Part shown: positions 14,441 to 22,510 of the stretch, one piece after another | Position numbering within the stretch: position 1 is the first letter of the stretch | Layout of the letters: every line of letters starts with the position of its first letter | DNA from: Bacillota bacterium | GTDB lineage: Bacteria > Bacillota > Clostridia > Peptostreptococcales > Anaerovoracaceae | Reading direction: 5' to 3' | Length of the DNA stretch: 38,685 nucleotides | NCBI GenBank assembly: GCA_029219125.1 | Contig: JAQXSU010000136.1 | Span: 1-38,685 of the forward strand | Translations under genes and position numbers: made by a program | The notes under the pieces: generated by a model | Database searches by the model: none | What the model was told of the DNA's origin: nothing | What the model saw: the letters and a program-made list of their open reading frames with translations, nothing else

Positions 14441-15304
14441 ATGAAACGAAAGCGTATTTATACCATCATTCAGGTCGGAAACCTGTCGGACATTCCAAGC
14501 CGCGCTTACGACTATGCCCTGATGGCCGCTGTACTGATCAATATTTTCATCGCAATTTTTGATACCTTTCCGGAGTCTCTTCCGTATAAAAGTATCATGC
14601 ATATCACAGAAACACTGACAGTACTGTACTTTACGGTGGATTACGTGCTCCGGATCTGGACTGCAGACCTGTATTATGAAAGCCTTGACATCCGCCTTCC
14701 AGCGTCAAAGGCACGAATCCGCTTCGTGTTCTCCTGGGTAGGTCTGGTGGATTTTCTGTCCTGCATTCCGTTTTTCCTGCCCATGGGCGGCAGCGTACTG
14801 CGGCTCTTTCGTATCGTGCGGATTCTCCGGGTATTCCGGATTCATCACTATGCGGATCCGCTCCATGTCATCGGTGATGTCATCAATAAGAAAAAAGGCC
14901 AGCTCCTTTCTTCTTCCTTCATCGTGCTGATCCTTATGGTCGCCGCTTCGCTGCTGATGTACAGTCTGGAGCACGAAGCCCAGCCGGAAGCCTTTGCCAA
15001 TGCGTTTTCCGGCTTCTGGTGGGCCGCCAATACCCTGCTCACCGTCGGATATGGCGATGTGGTTCCGGTAACTCTGGCAGGTAAGATCTGCGGCACTGTT
15101 CTCACATTTCTCGGCGTCGGCATGGTGGCTATCCCGACCGGTATTTTATCCGCCGGCTTCATGGAGCAGGTTTCCAGTCTCCGTCAGCAGCCGCAGAGTG
15201 CTGCAGTTTCACATGCCGCGGCGCCTTTACAGCCAGCGGAATCCTCACAGCCGGACGATCCATTCGAATACTGTCCGTACTGCGGTCACCGGCTGCCAAA
15301 GTAA
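14441..15304 (+). CDS. Voltage-gated potassium channel-like ion transport protein
   Basis: The 287-residue membrane protein has six transmembrane segments. S4 carries Arg at every third position from R121 to R133 (LRLFRIVRILRVFRI), a voltage sensor. The pore loop has the K+ selectivity filter TVGYGD (201-206), followed by S6 with a likely hinge Gly. It should assemble as a tetramer in the membrane and conduct K+. After S6 comes a low-complexity Gln/Ala/Pro/Ser tail, then CPYCGHRLPK at the C-terminus, half of a zinc ribbon; in a tetramer such CxxC knuckles could pair between subunits. GAGGT precedes the ATG. It lies 29 nt after the aminotransferase gene, with a terminator directly after. Confidence 0.92.
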   Translation: MKRKRIYTIIQVGNLSDIPSRAYDYALMAAVLINIFIAIFDTFPESLPYKSIMHITETLTVLYFTVDYVLRIWTADLYYESLDIRLPASKARIRFVFSWVGLVDFLSCIPFFLPMGGSVLRLFRIVRILRVFRIHHYADPLHVIGDVINKKKGQLLSSSFIVLILMVAASLLMYSLEHEAQPEAFANAFSGFWWAANTLLTVGYGDVVPVTLAGKICGTVLTFLGVGMVAIPTGILSAGFMEQVSSLRQQPQSAAVSHAAAPLQPAESSQPDDPFEYCPYCGHRLPK

Positions 15305-15324
15305 AAGAAAACAGCGGAAAAAAA

Positions 15325-15347
15325 GAACCGTCTCTCAGAGGCGGTTC
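15325..15347. terminator. Bidirectional terminator between K+ channel gene and GatD-like gene
   Basis: GAACCGTCTC-TCA-GAGGCGGTTC forms a 10-bp stem with one wobble. A TTTTT run follows on the plus strand, and eight T residues on the minus strand. It serves both converging units. Confidence 0.88.
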
Positions 15348-15358
15348 AGTTTTTAGAA

Positions 15359-16129
15359 TTATTTACAATTGCGCAGCCTGGTGACCTTACGGTCCGTGAA
15401 CACTGTCTTGGTTTCCAGAGATTTTTTCTCCAGAGAGACATCGAAATCAAATTCCTCAATCTCAACTCCAATATTACATAAACATTTTACCACAATTTTT
15501 TTCGTCAGCCAAGGGTTTAAAACAAAAATTGGACCTAAAGTATTGGTAAAAATCGAATTATTTTTCACGGAACCTTCTTTTCGGTCTTCGCCGCTGTTTC
15601 CGAAGCCATATTTCAGCGTGCCAAACGGCATTTCCCTGCTGTCTACACCCATCATCTGGATCTGAGAACCGAAAATCTCCATGGTTTCGCCTTCTTCGCA
15701 GCCGTAACCCGTCTCGAAATACAGATCATCTCCGTAAACCAGCTTCCGTTCCTTAAAATCACAATCGATCAGTCCCAGACCGGTGATTTCCGTTCCATCT
15801 TCCCGGATTGTACGTCCCCCGAAGATGCACTGGCTCGTCCCTGTCACCAACAGAACCCTGCCTTCTGCAATATAGGTTTCCAGTTTCTCTCTGTATGGCT
15901 GAAGCCACTCAATCAAAACAGGAAACGATGCGATTTCTCCCGGCGGGCAGAAAATAAAATCATATTCCATCGGATCAAAGCCTTCCGTATCAAGGTCGAT
16001 CCTGTCCACTTCCACTTCTGCGCCCGCAAATCCTGCGATCCGCTGAAATGCCAGAATATTTCCACGCTCACCGTGGAGATAGAGTATATCCGGGAAAAGC
16101 CATGCCGCTTTCAGTTTCTTTTTTTCCAT
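15359..16129 (-). CDS. GatD-like glutamine amidotransferase-fold protein without catalytic Cys/His
   Basis: The 256-residue protein resembles GatD/CobB-CobQ type class I glutamine amidotransferases in length and order, and follows a MurT-like gene with only one base between stop and start, as in murT-gatD operons. GatD normally hydrolyses glutamine and passes ammonia to MurT, which amidates the D-glutamate of lipid II. Here the nucleophile elbow (GatD: ..CGGxQ.. near residue 94) reads VTGTSQCIFGG at 95-105, so the aligned position is Thr96, and the HGP motif of the catalytic His reads TLGP (Leu198). The early GGGQD-type loop is also changed, to PPGEIAS (62-68). C101 is close but not in the elbow. 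Glutaminase activity is therefore doubtful. The C-terminal third (15481-15580) is about 30% G+C, well below its surroundings. It may act as a structural or regulatory partner. Confidence 0.7.
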   Translation of the reverse strand: MEKKKLKAAWLFPDILYLHGERGNILAFQRIAGFAGAEVEVDRIDLDTEGFDPMEYDFIFCPPGEIASFPVLIEWLQPYREKLETYIAEGRVLLVTGTSQCIFGGRTIREDGTEITGLGLIDCDFKERKLVYGDDLYFETGYGCEEGETMEIFGSQIQMMGVDSREMPFGTLKYGFGNSGEDRKEGSVKNNSIFTNTLGPIFVLNPWLTKKIVVKCLCNIGVEIEEFDFDVSLEKKSLETKTVFTDRKVTRLRNCK

Positions 16130-16130
16130 C

Positions 16131-17555
16131 TTACGCTTCCCCCTTTTCTTCCGTTTTTTCCTCTTCTGATGTCACATCTGCTGCGGTGCAGGTCTTCCCG
16201 GTCTCTGCATCCTGCAGATGGAGTTTTTTCTGCATGTGCTCATAGGTATGAAGCCAGGTGATCATGTAGATGTTGTCTGTTTCTGCTTTCTCAATCTCCG
16301 CAAAGATCGTGTCCACATCCTCCGTATCCGCAATGGAGATCAGGGACGGATCCACACCTTCATAAATCAGACGGTTGGCCGTATCATAGCAGACCCGTTC
16401 CGAGAAACAGAAGTATTTTTCCACATCTCCTGCCGCGAGCTCCGAAAAATCGCAGTCAAAGGCATAGAACGTGTTTGTATAATGCGGAATCATGTCCACC
16501 AGCGGACAAAGGCCCAGACATACCATCTTCCGTTCCTGATCCCCTGCCATAATGTTGATGCAGGTCTGAAGGGTTTCCGGATTTTCCTGCTTGATTCGCA
16601 TATATTTGATGGTCTTGTCCTTATATTTCAGGATTTCAAACCGTCCTCCCACGTTCCGGAAGGACGCGAAGGCTTCTGCTGCCTCCGCAGGCTCTATCCC
16701 TGCCAGTTCCTTTGCCACAGCCACGGCTGCCGCATAGTTATACAGCATGTACGGAATGTTGTAAGGCATCGGAAAGCTGACATCCTCAACGGTGAATGAT
16801 CTCTTCTCAAAATCCACATTCCGTACGGTATAATCTGCCTGCAGACTGCTCTGGTTGCCGCAGTGTGTGCAGTAGAACGGTCCCACACCATCATTGTTGT
16901 AATACTGGAAAACGATACTGTGATGACAGACAGGGCACGCCATGGTCGGAAAGCCCTCTTTTTTCCGGAAAGAATCCGAATGTTTCTCTACGCCGTAGGT
17001 GATTACTTTCGCATGTTCCATGCTGAAAGATTTGGCACGGGGTTCTTCATTGTTCAGGAACAGACGGATATCTTTTTTCAGAACCGGAGCCACCCTGCGG
17101 TAGATAAAGTCCGGGTCTCCGTTTCTCTGTACCTGATCCTTCTGCAGGTTGGTTACCAGGATGCTGGCTGCAGGCAGCTGACTGTGAATGATAGGCATGA
17201 AACGTTCGTCGGTTTCAAAGATATAATAGTCTGCCTTCACCTTTCCGGTAAGACTGGAAGCCTTCAGAAGGGCGGTTGCCACACCGGCAAGCAGATTCGC
17301 ACCCTCCAGGTTGGAAACAACCGTTTTCCCGTTTGCGCGAAGAATGTGGTTAATCAGATTGTTCGAGGTGGATTTACCGTTGGTTCCGGTAATGAACAGA
17401 ACTTTCTCCGGATCGATTCCTTTAAAATGGGCAACCATTTTCGGATCGATGCGAAGTGCCTTCTCTCCCGAAAAATTGGAGCCTCTGGTTTTATCGATGA
17501 TATTGATCAGAAAATTAAGAAATTTTCCGAACCACAGTGCAATTAAAAATCTCAT
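16131..17555 (-). CDS. MurT-like Mur ligase family protein (DUF1727-type C-terminus), divergent
   Basis: The start at 17555 is set by TGGAGG 5 nt upstream; an ATG nine codons earlier lacks one. The 474-residue product has an N-terminal hydrophobic stretch, the ATP loop TGTNGKST (56-63), a MurT-like Cys4 zinc ribbon inserted in the central domain (C207, C210, C229, C232), the Mur-ligase LYNYAAAVA segment, and a C-terminal DUF1727-like domain. These are MurT features; MurT amidates lipid II with GatD. However, sites I recall as conserved in MurT differ. The VKNPAGFNQ-type motif reads KQENPETLQ (322-330), and the DVSWIWD-type motif with its essential Asp reads NTFYAFD (361-367). The nucleotide site looks intact. 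It is probably a ligase that acts on another substrate. It ends in a Glu/Lys-rich tail and is followed at once by the GatD-like gene. Confidence 0.78.
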   Translation of the reverse strand: MRFLIALWFGKFLNFLINIIDKTRGSNFSGEKALRIDPKMVAHFKGIDPEKVLFITGTNGKSTSNNLINHILRANGKTVVSNLEGANLLAGVATALLKASSLTGKVKADYYIFETDERFMPIIHSQLPAASILVTNLQKDQVQRNGDPDFIYRRVAPVLKKDIRLFLNNEEPRAKSFSMEHAKVITYGVEKHSDSFRKKEGFPTMACPVCHHSIVFQYYNNDGVGPFYCTHCGNQSSLQADYTVRNVDFEKRSFTVEDVSFPMPYNIPYMLYNYAAAVAVAKELAGIEPAEAAEAFASFRNVGGRFEILKYKDKTIKYMRIKQENPETLQTCINIMAGDQERKMVCLGLCPLVDMIPHYTNTFYAFDCDFSELAAGDVEKYFCFSERVCYDTANRLIYEGVDPSLISIADTEDVDTIFAEIEKAETDNIYMITWLHTYEHMQKKLHLQDAETGKTCTAADVTSEEEKTEEKGEA

Positions 17556-17600
17556 AATGCCTCCATTGATATGTTTTTTCAAACGATACCATACATTTTA

Positions 17601-19010
17601 TCATACTTTTCCCTTCAATGCCATAAAAATTCCAAGTATACAGAGGCCGGAAAACAAAAAGAACGCCAGGTGCATAATCTGAAGTAAGACAGACGGATCA
17701 GCCTGCGATAAGCTGCCCCGGCCCAGAAACAGGCTGGTGAGCATTGTGACCACAGCCATGGACGCTGTATGTCCGGCAGACCGCATGGTTGCAAGAACTG
17801 CAGATGCCATACCTGCTGCGTCTTTTCCTGCTGCGGACATGGCAGCACAGGTATTCGGGGATGCAAACAGTGCACACCCTGCACCGGCGGCGGCCAGCAG
17901 TCCTGCCACGATCCAGATGGAGGTATCTTCCTGCAGGAATCCGAAGGCTGCCAGTACAGCTGCTGTCACGGCCATACCCAATGCAGAAAGATTACCCGGA
18001 CTGCGTCGGTCCGAAAGACGTCCCGTGACAAGTGACAATATGGTCTGTACCACAGGTGCTGCAATGAGAATCATCCCTGCCCTTCTGCTGCTGCAGCCTG
18101 CAAGCAGCTGCAAATACAGGGAAAGCAGATAATTCATGGCGAAAATGGATCCGTAATTGAAAAAGCCCGCCATGCCTGTCCAAAGAAAGGCGTTCTGATT
18201 ACGAAACATGCCGAAATCCAGTAATGGAGCATTGCTGTAATGCCTTCCTTTTTTTCGAGAAAGAAGGAACGCCATACATCCGGCACCTGCCAGAAGTGCC
18301 CCTATCCCCCATGGAGATTTCGCTGCAGAAGAAAGACCCCACATGATTCCCGAAATACCGAAAATATAGAGACAGCAGTCATCCCCGGGTGGATATGTTT
18401 TGCGAAGAAATCCCGTCTTCTTTTTCGAAGGCAGCTTTTTCACAGCAATGAAAAATGCCGCCGCAGACACCGCTGCCGCAGCAAGAAATACAGACCGCCA
18501 CCCAAATCCGTCGTTCAGCAGGCCGCCGGCTGCCGGACCCGCAGAAAGACCCAGATAGTTTGCTGCAGTGGTATAACCCAGAAGCTTTCCCCGCTCAGCT
18601 TCCCCGGCTGCGGCGGATACCATGGCTACATTTGTACTGAAGATCATGGATGCACCCACGCCCTGGATCAGCCGAAAGACCAGCAGGCTCGGAAGGCTTC
18701 GGGAAAAGACTGCGAGAATGGATCCGGCACAAAACAGGAAAATACCTGATGTAAAGATTCTTTTCCGGTCTGCTGTATCTGCCACCCGTCCGAAAGGAAC
18801 AGCCAGAGCTGTGCATGCAAGCATATAGACGGTCACCGTCCATCCCACCTGAGAAGCGCTTGCGTGAAATTCCTCACCGATGGATGGAACAGACAGATTC
18901 AGAGCGCTTCCCATGAAGGTGGTGATGAAGGCTGTCACAACTGACACCAGGACCGTATTCGTTTTTTCGGCCGTGCATTCCTCTGCCGGCCCGCACAATG
19001 TTTTTCTCAT
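17601..19010 (-). CDS. MFS drug/multidrug exporter (DHA2-like, 14-helix type)
   Basis: The 469-residue integral membrane protein has 12-14 hydrophobic segments. The N-terminal half has family patterns: LNLSVPSIGEEFHAS after helix 1, the loop 2-3 motif GRVADTADRKRIF (motif A), and helix 4 LIQGVGASMIFSTNVAM with the helix-5 motif C-like GLSAGPAAGGLL, which marks proton-driven antiporters. A drug or metabolite exporter is the best call; the substrate is unknown. The ribosome site before ATG 19010 is weak (ACAGGT, very close), so the start is uncertain. It lies 50 nt downstream of spoIVA without a visible terminator and 45 nt before the MurT-like gene. Confidence 0.85.
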   Translation of the reverse strand: MRKTLCGPAEECTAEKTNTVLVSVVTAFITTFMGSALNLSVPSIGEEFHASASQVGWTVTVYMLACTALAVPFGRVADTADRKRIFTSGIFLFCAGSILAVFSRSLPSLLVFRLIQGVGASMIFSTNVAMVSAAAGEAERGKLLGYTTAANYLGLSAGPAAGGLLNDGFGWRSVFLAAAAVSAAAFFIAVKKLPSKKKTGFLRKTYPPGDDCCLYIFGISGIMWGLSSAAKSPWGIGALLAGAGCMAFLLSRKKGRHYSNAPLLDFGMFRNQNAFLWTGMAGFFNYGSIFAMNYLLSLYLQLLAGCSSRRAGMILIAAPVVQTILSLVTGRLSDRRSPGNLSALGMAVTAAVLAAFGFLQEDTSIWIVAGLLAAAGAGCALFASPNTCAAMSAAGKDAAGMASAVLATMRSAGHTASMAVVTMLTSLFLGRGSLSQADPSVLLQIMHLAFFLFSGLCILGIFMALKGKV

Positions 19011-19060
19011 ACCTGTAGTATGTACAGAATGAATCGTATCGATACCGGAAGCATTGAGAA

Positions 19061-20542
19061 TCAGAGAATGATGCAGATGAAATAATCTTTTCCTTCGTCG
19101 CTGATGCGCTGCAGAGATCGCTGTACTTTCTCCCGCAGCGGAATGGGAACATTGTTTACTTTGCTTTCCATCTGTTCAGTAACCATTTCTTTCAGAGATT
19201 TTCCAAAGAGATTGGTTTCCCAGATGTCCTCTTCCTCGTTTCCAAATTGCTCGATCAGATAACCTGCCAGGTCCTCCGACTGACTCTCCGTTCCGACCAC
19301 CGGCGATACTTCGGTAGATATTGTGGTTCTTATGATATGAAAACATGGTGCTTTGGCAGTCATTCGAACACCGTATTTATTGCCCTGGCGGAAAACTTCC
19401 GGTTTTTCAAGCACCATATCTGACAGTCTCGGTGCTACAATTCCGTAGTCTTCGGCTTCTGCCTGTTCCAGTGCTCCCCGGATATTATCAAAGGCCATCT
19501 TGGCGCCGGCATATTCCCGAAGAAGCAGGAACATCTGACTGTCGTTTTCTACCGGTGCGCCCATGATTTCTTCCACTACCTTGTAGTACAGGCTGCTGTC
19601 AAGCACCGGCTCCAGTTCTACAATCCCCTCGCCCATATCTGCACGTACGATGCGGACTTCTTTTATGATCTTTCCATCGGCGATCATGGTGCAGGTTTCC
19701 ATGATATCACCGATGGTTTCAAAATGCTTCAGCCAGCTGCGCACACTCTCTATGATGCTTTCCTTGATCCAGTGACTTCCCGGAAGCGCATCCAGGAAGC
19801 CCGGAAGCCGAAAGTCCACTTCACAGGCCGGGAACTGGTACACAAGCTTTTGGAAGATTTTATCAAATCCTTCTTCATTCAGCTTTTGGCAGTTGACAGG
19901 CATGACTGGCACGCCATACCTGGTTTCCAGTTCTTCGGCAAGTTCCCTGGCAGATGCGGACTGTGGTTCAGTGGAATTCAGCACCACCACAAACGGTTTG
20001 TGTAAATTTTTCAGCTGCTGAACGGTCCGTTCCTCTGCTTCGATGTAGTTTTTTCTCGGAATCTCACCGATGGTTCCGTCGGTGGTCACCACGATACCTA
20101 CGACGGAATGATCTGTAATCACTTTTTCTGTTCCCATTTCAGCTGCCATACTGAATGGTATCTTTTCCTCGGACCACGGTGTGGCTACCATCCGCTCTTT
20201 TCCTTCTTCTTCATGTCCCAGTACACCGGGAATCAGATAACCGACACAATCAACAAGCCGAACAGAAAACACTGCACCGCTCCGGGTCGATACGCTGACC
20301 GCTTCCGGAGGAATAAACTTTGGCTCGGTGGTGGTAATGGTTTTTCCCTCTCCGCTCTGGGGCATCTCATCCATCACTCTGTTTTTTTCGTACGGATTGG
20401 TCATGTTCGGAAAGACCATCACGTCCATAAACCGGCGAATCAGCGTTGATTTTCCCGTCCTGACCGGTCCCACCACGCCGATATAGATATTCCCGTCAGC
20501 ACGCCGGCTGATATCCTGATAAATGCTTGTATTTGTTGTCAT
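19061..20542 (-). CDS. spoIVA: Stage IV sporulation protein A, spore coat basement ATPase
   Basis: The 493-residue protein has the length of SpoIVA (492 in Bacillus subtilis). The start at 20542 has GGAGGG 5 nt upstream. The N-terminal TRAFAC-type ATPase domain has Walker A GPVRTGKST (25-33), the switch region around TTTEPKFIPPEA, and later VVLNSTEP. A middle domain and the short hydrophobic C-terminal end YFICIIL follow, the part that in B. subtilis contacts SpoVM on the forespore membrane. SpoIVA hydrolyses ATP to polymerise into the platform for coat assembly and is essential for sporulation. Its presence strongly indicates an endospore former. A sigma-E-like promoter lies just upstream, matching mother-cell expression. 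Confidence 0.97.
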   Translation of the reverse strand: MTTNTSIYQDISRRADGNIYIGVVGPVRTGKSTLIRRFMDVMVFPNMTNPYEKNRVMDEMPQSGEGKTITTTEPKFIPPEAVSVSTRSGAVFSVRLVDCVGYLIPGVLGHEEEGKERMVATPWSEEKIPFSMAAEMGTEKVITDHSVVGIVVTTDGTIGEIPRKNYIEAEERTVQQLKNLHKPFVVVLNSTEPQSASARELAEELETRYGVPVMPVNCQKLNEEGFDKIFQKLVYQFPACEVDFRLPGFLDALPGSHWIKESIIESVRSWLKHFETIGDIMETCTMIADGKIIKEVRIVRADMGEGIVELEPVLDSSLYYKVVEEIMGAPVENDSQMFLLLREYAGAKMAFDNIRGALEQAEAEDYGIVAPRLSDMVLEKPEVFRQGNKYGVRMTAKAPCFHIIRTTISTEVSPVVGTESQSEDLAGYLIEQFGNEEEDIWETNLFGKSLKEMVTEQMESKVNNVPIPLREKVQRSLQRISDEGKDYFICIIL

Positions 20543-20574
20543 AGTATCCCTCCGTGAAACCACTCTTTATTCCA

Positions 20575-20602
20575 AATATATGTGGCATCCCATGGATTAT
20601 GA
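20575..20602 (-). promoter_or_regulatory. Sigma-E-like promoter of spoIVA
   Basis: On the minus strand TCATAAT (20602-20596), 13 nt, CATATATT (20582-20575). This resembles the sigma-E consensus KMATATT-N14-15-CATACANT (6 of 7 positions in the -35, good -10), with a spacer one base short. It lies 33 nt before the start codon. Confidence 0.6.
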
Positions 20603-20631
20603 CAGAAAGCATCCTGCCGAAAGGCATGAAA

Positions 20632-20656
20632 AAACCGGGCTCGTTGAGCCCGGTTT
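20632..20656 (-). terminator. Terminator of the plsX-to-Na/Pi operon
   Basis: AAACCGGGCTC (20632-20642) pairs perfectly with GAGCCCGGTTT (20646-20656) around a 3-nt loop, and on the minus strand a run of T residues follows. It lies 20 nt past the stop of the Na/Pi cotransporter gene and before the spoIVA promoter. Confidence 0.9.
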
Positions 20657-20676
20657 ATACCTCTGCTATGCTTGTT

Positions 20677-22473
20677 CTATGGTTCTATATTTTCAAGACG
20701 CTTCAGGTACTGTTCTCTCTGGCGCAGCAGTTCTGCATCGTAGGTCACATCGCCGCCCTTATGGAGTTCGCGGACATAACCGTGATGGTTGCCCAGAATG
20801 GACTTATCCTTGTGGCTGAGGATCAGCAGTGCGATATTGGAGCACTGGTCCGCAATACGTTCCAGATTGGTCAGCAGTTCGATAAACATCATGCCGCTGG
20901 TAGTACTGCAGTTTCCGGCTTTCAGACGCTCAATATGACGGTCTTTCAGCGTTACGACCATATCATCGATGACTTCTTCCAGCGGCTCGATCCGCTTCGC
21001 TTCCTCGTAGGACATGGCGCCGAAGGCGTTCACCGTAATATCTGTGATTTCCAGTACCGCATCCCGGACCACCTTCAGCTCTTCCTGGGCTTCCGGCGTG
21101 AAGGTAATCTTTTCGTCCTCAATGGTCTGCGCTGCTTCCATGATATTGACAGCATGGTCGCCGATTCGCTCGAAATTGGTGCTGCCCTGCATCAGGATGT
21201 TGATATACTGGTTATCACTGTCCGTTTCCACATATTTGGACAGATTTACCAGATAGGTGTCCATCTGGTCTGTAAACTGGTCCAGATTGTCCTCGTTTTC
21301 GTTAATCACATCAACTCTGCCCGGGTCAAACCGCATCAGCAGAATACAGCTTCTCTTCAGATTCTTCAGTGCTACTTCGCCCATGTGACCGATGGCTTTA
21401 TTGGATTCGCCGAGGGCCATGGCAGGCACTTCGTACAGCTTGGTATCCGGCACTCTAAGGTCAGCTCTGTCTTCCGCATCCTGCGGCTCCGGCTTCACGA
21501 TGGCCAGAGACAGTTTCACAAGTGCACCCGCAAACGGAATCAGTGCCACTGCAGTCAGCAGATTGAACAGGGTCTGGAAGTTTGCAATTCCGCCGCTGTC
21601 TACCACACTGCCCCAGAGGTTCGGGAAACCACCCATCGTCTTAATCAGAGACATGACGATCATGAATGCAATGGTACCGATTACATTGAAGGCAATATGC
21701 ACGATACCGGTTCTTTTCGCATCTTTTGAAGACCCGATGGAGCAGACCATGGCGGTGGTCACACAGGTTCCCAGATTGATACCCATGATCATCGGATAGA
21801 CCAGGTTGAATGTCATGGCTCCCGTCACAGACAGTGCCTGAATCATACCGACCATGGCAGAGGAACTCTGTACGATAACGGTCATCACCAGACCCACCAG
21901 CAGTGCCAGAATCGGCTGGTCGCCGAACTGCTGCATGAGATCCAGGAACTCCGGAGATTCTGAAAGAGGTTCCACTGCAGCGGTCATGTTCATCAGACCG
22001 GAGAACAGAATACCGAAACCCATACAGATTTCACCCGGCGTATTGCTCTTCGAGGATTTGACAAACATGATCAGAATGATGCCTGCGATCATGGCCACCG
22101 GTGCCAGTGTGGAAGGCTTGAAAAACTCCAGAATCATACTGCTGCTGGAATCGATGTCCATCAGACGGATGATCTGTGCAGTTACCGTCGTTCCGATATT
22201 GGCACCCATAACAATGCTGGTCGCCTGCTTCAGGTTGAGAATCCCGGCACTGATCAGACCTACTGTAAGTACGATGGTCGCCGTGGAGCTTTGAATGACG
22301 GCTGTTACCAGCATACCGGTTATCACACCGAATACAATGTTCTGGGTGGCTTTTCCCAGAACGGTTTTCAGGGCGGAGCCTGATGCGTTTTTCAGTCCGT
22401 CTCCCATGACTTCCATGCCGTACAGGAACATGGCCAGTCCACCCAGCAGGGTGATGACAGAAAAAATGTCCAT
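20677..22473 (-). CDS. Na+/phosphate cotransporter family protein with C-terminal PhoU domain
   Basis: The 598-residue protein has an AAGGAAG ribosome site before the ATG. Residues 1 to about 330 form the transporter, with two inverted repeats bearing the family motifs GANIGTTVTA and GINLGTCVTT, and QSSTATIV / QSSSAMVG. Residues about 345-590 are a helical PhoU-like domain, including the ERIGDHAVNI and ERIADQCSNI metal-binding type repeats. The protein is expected to import phosphate with sodium, with PhoU sensing or gating. It is last in the long operon, 37 nt after miaB, and is followed by a strong terminator. Confidence 0.9.
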   Translation of the reverse strand: MDIFSVITLLGGLAMFLYGMEVMGDGLKNASGSALKTVLGKATQNIVFGVITGMLVTAVIQSSTATIVLTVGLISAGILNLKQATSIVMGANIGTTVTAQIIRLMDIDSSSSMILEFFKPSTLAPVAMIAGIILIMFVKSSKSNTPGEICMGFGILFSGLMNMTAAVEPLSESPEFLDLMQQFGDQPILALLVGLVMTVIVQSSSAMVGMIQALSVTGAMTFNLVYPMIMGINLGTCVTTAMVCSIGSSKDAKRTGIVHIAFNVIGTIAFMIVMSLIKTMGGFPNLWGSVVDSGGIANFQTLFNLLTAVALIPFAGALVKLSLAIVKPEPQDAEDRADLRVPDTKLYEVPAMALGESNKAIGHMGEVALKNLKRSCILLMRFDPGRVDVINENEDNLDQFTDQMDTYLVNLSKYVETDSDNQYINILMQGSTNFERIGDHAVNIMEAAQTIEDEKITFTPEAQEELKVVRDAVLEITDITVNAFGAMSYEEAKRIEPLEEVIDDMVVTLKDRHIERLKAGNCSTTSGMMFIELLTNLERIADQCSNIALLILSHKDKSILGNHHGYVRELHKGGDVTYDAELLRQREQYLKRLENIEP

Positions 22474-22510
22474 TTTCTACTTCCTTTCTTCCCTTTCGCA
22501 CCATTGGCGA

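Noticed and set aside
16131..17582. Earlier ATG for the MurT-like protein (nine codons longer)
   Set aside because: No ribosome site lies before it, while TGGAGG stands 5 nt before ATG 17555.
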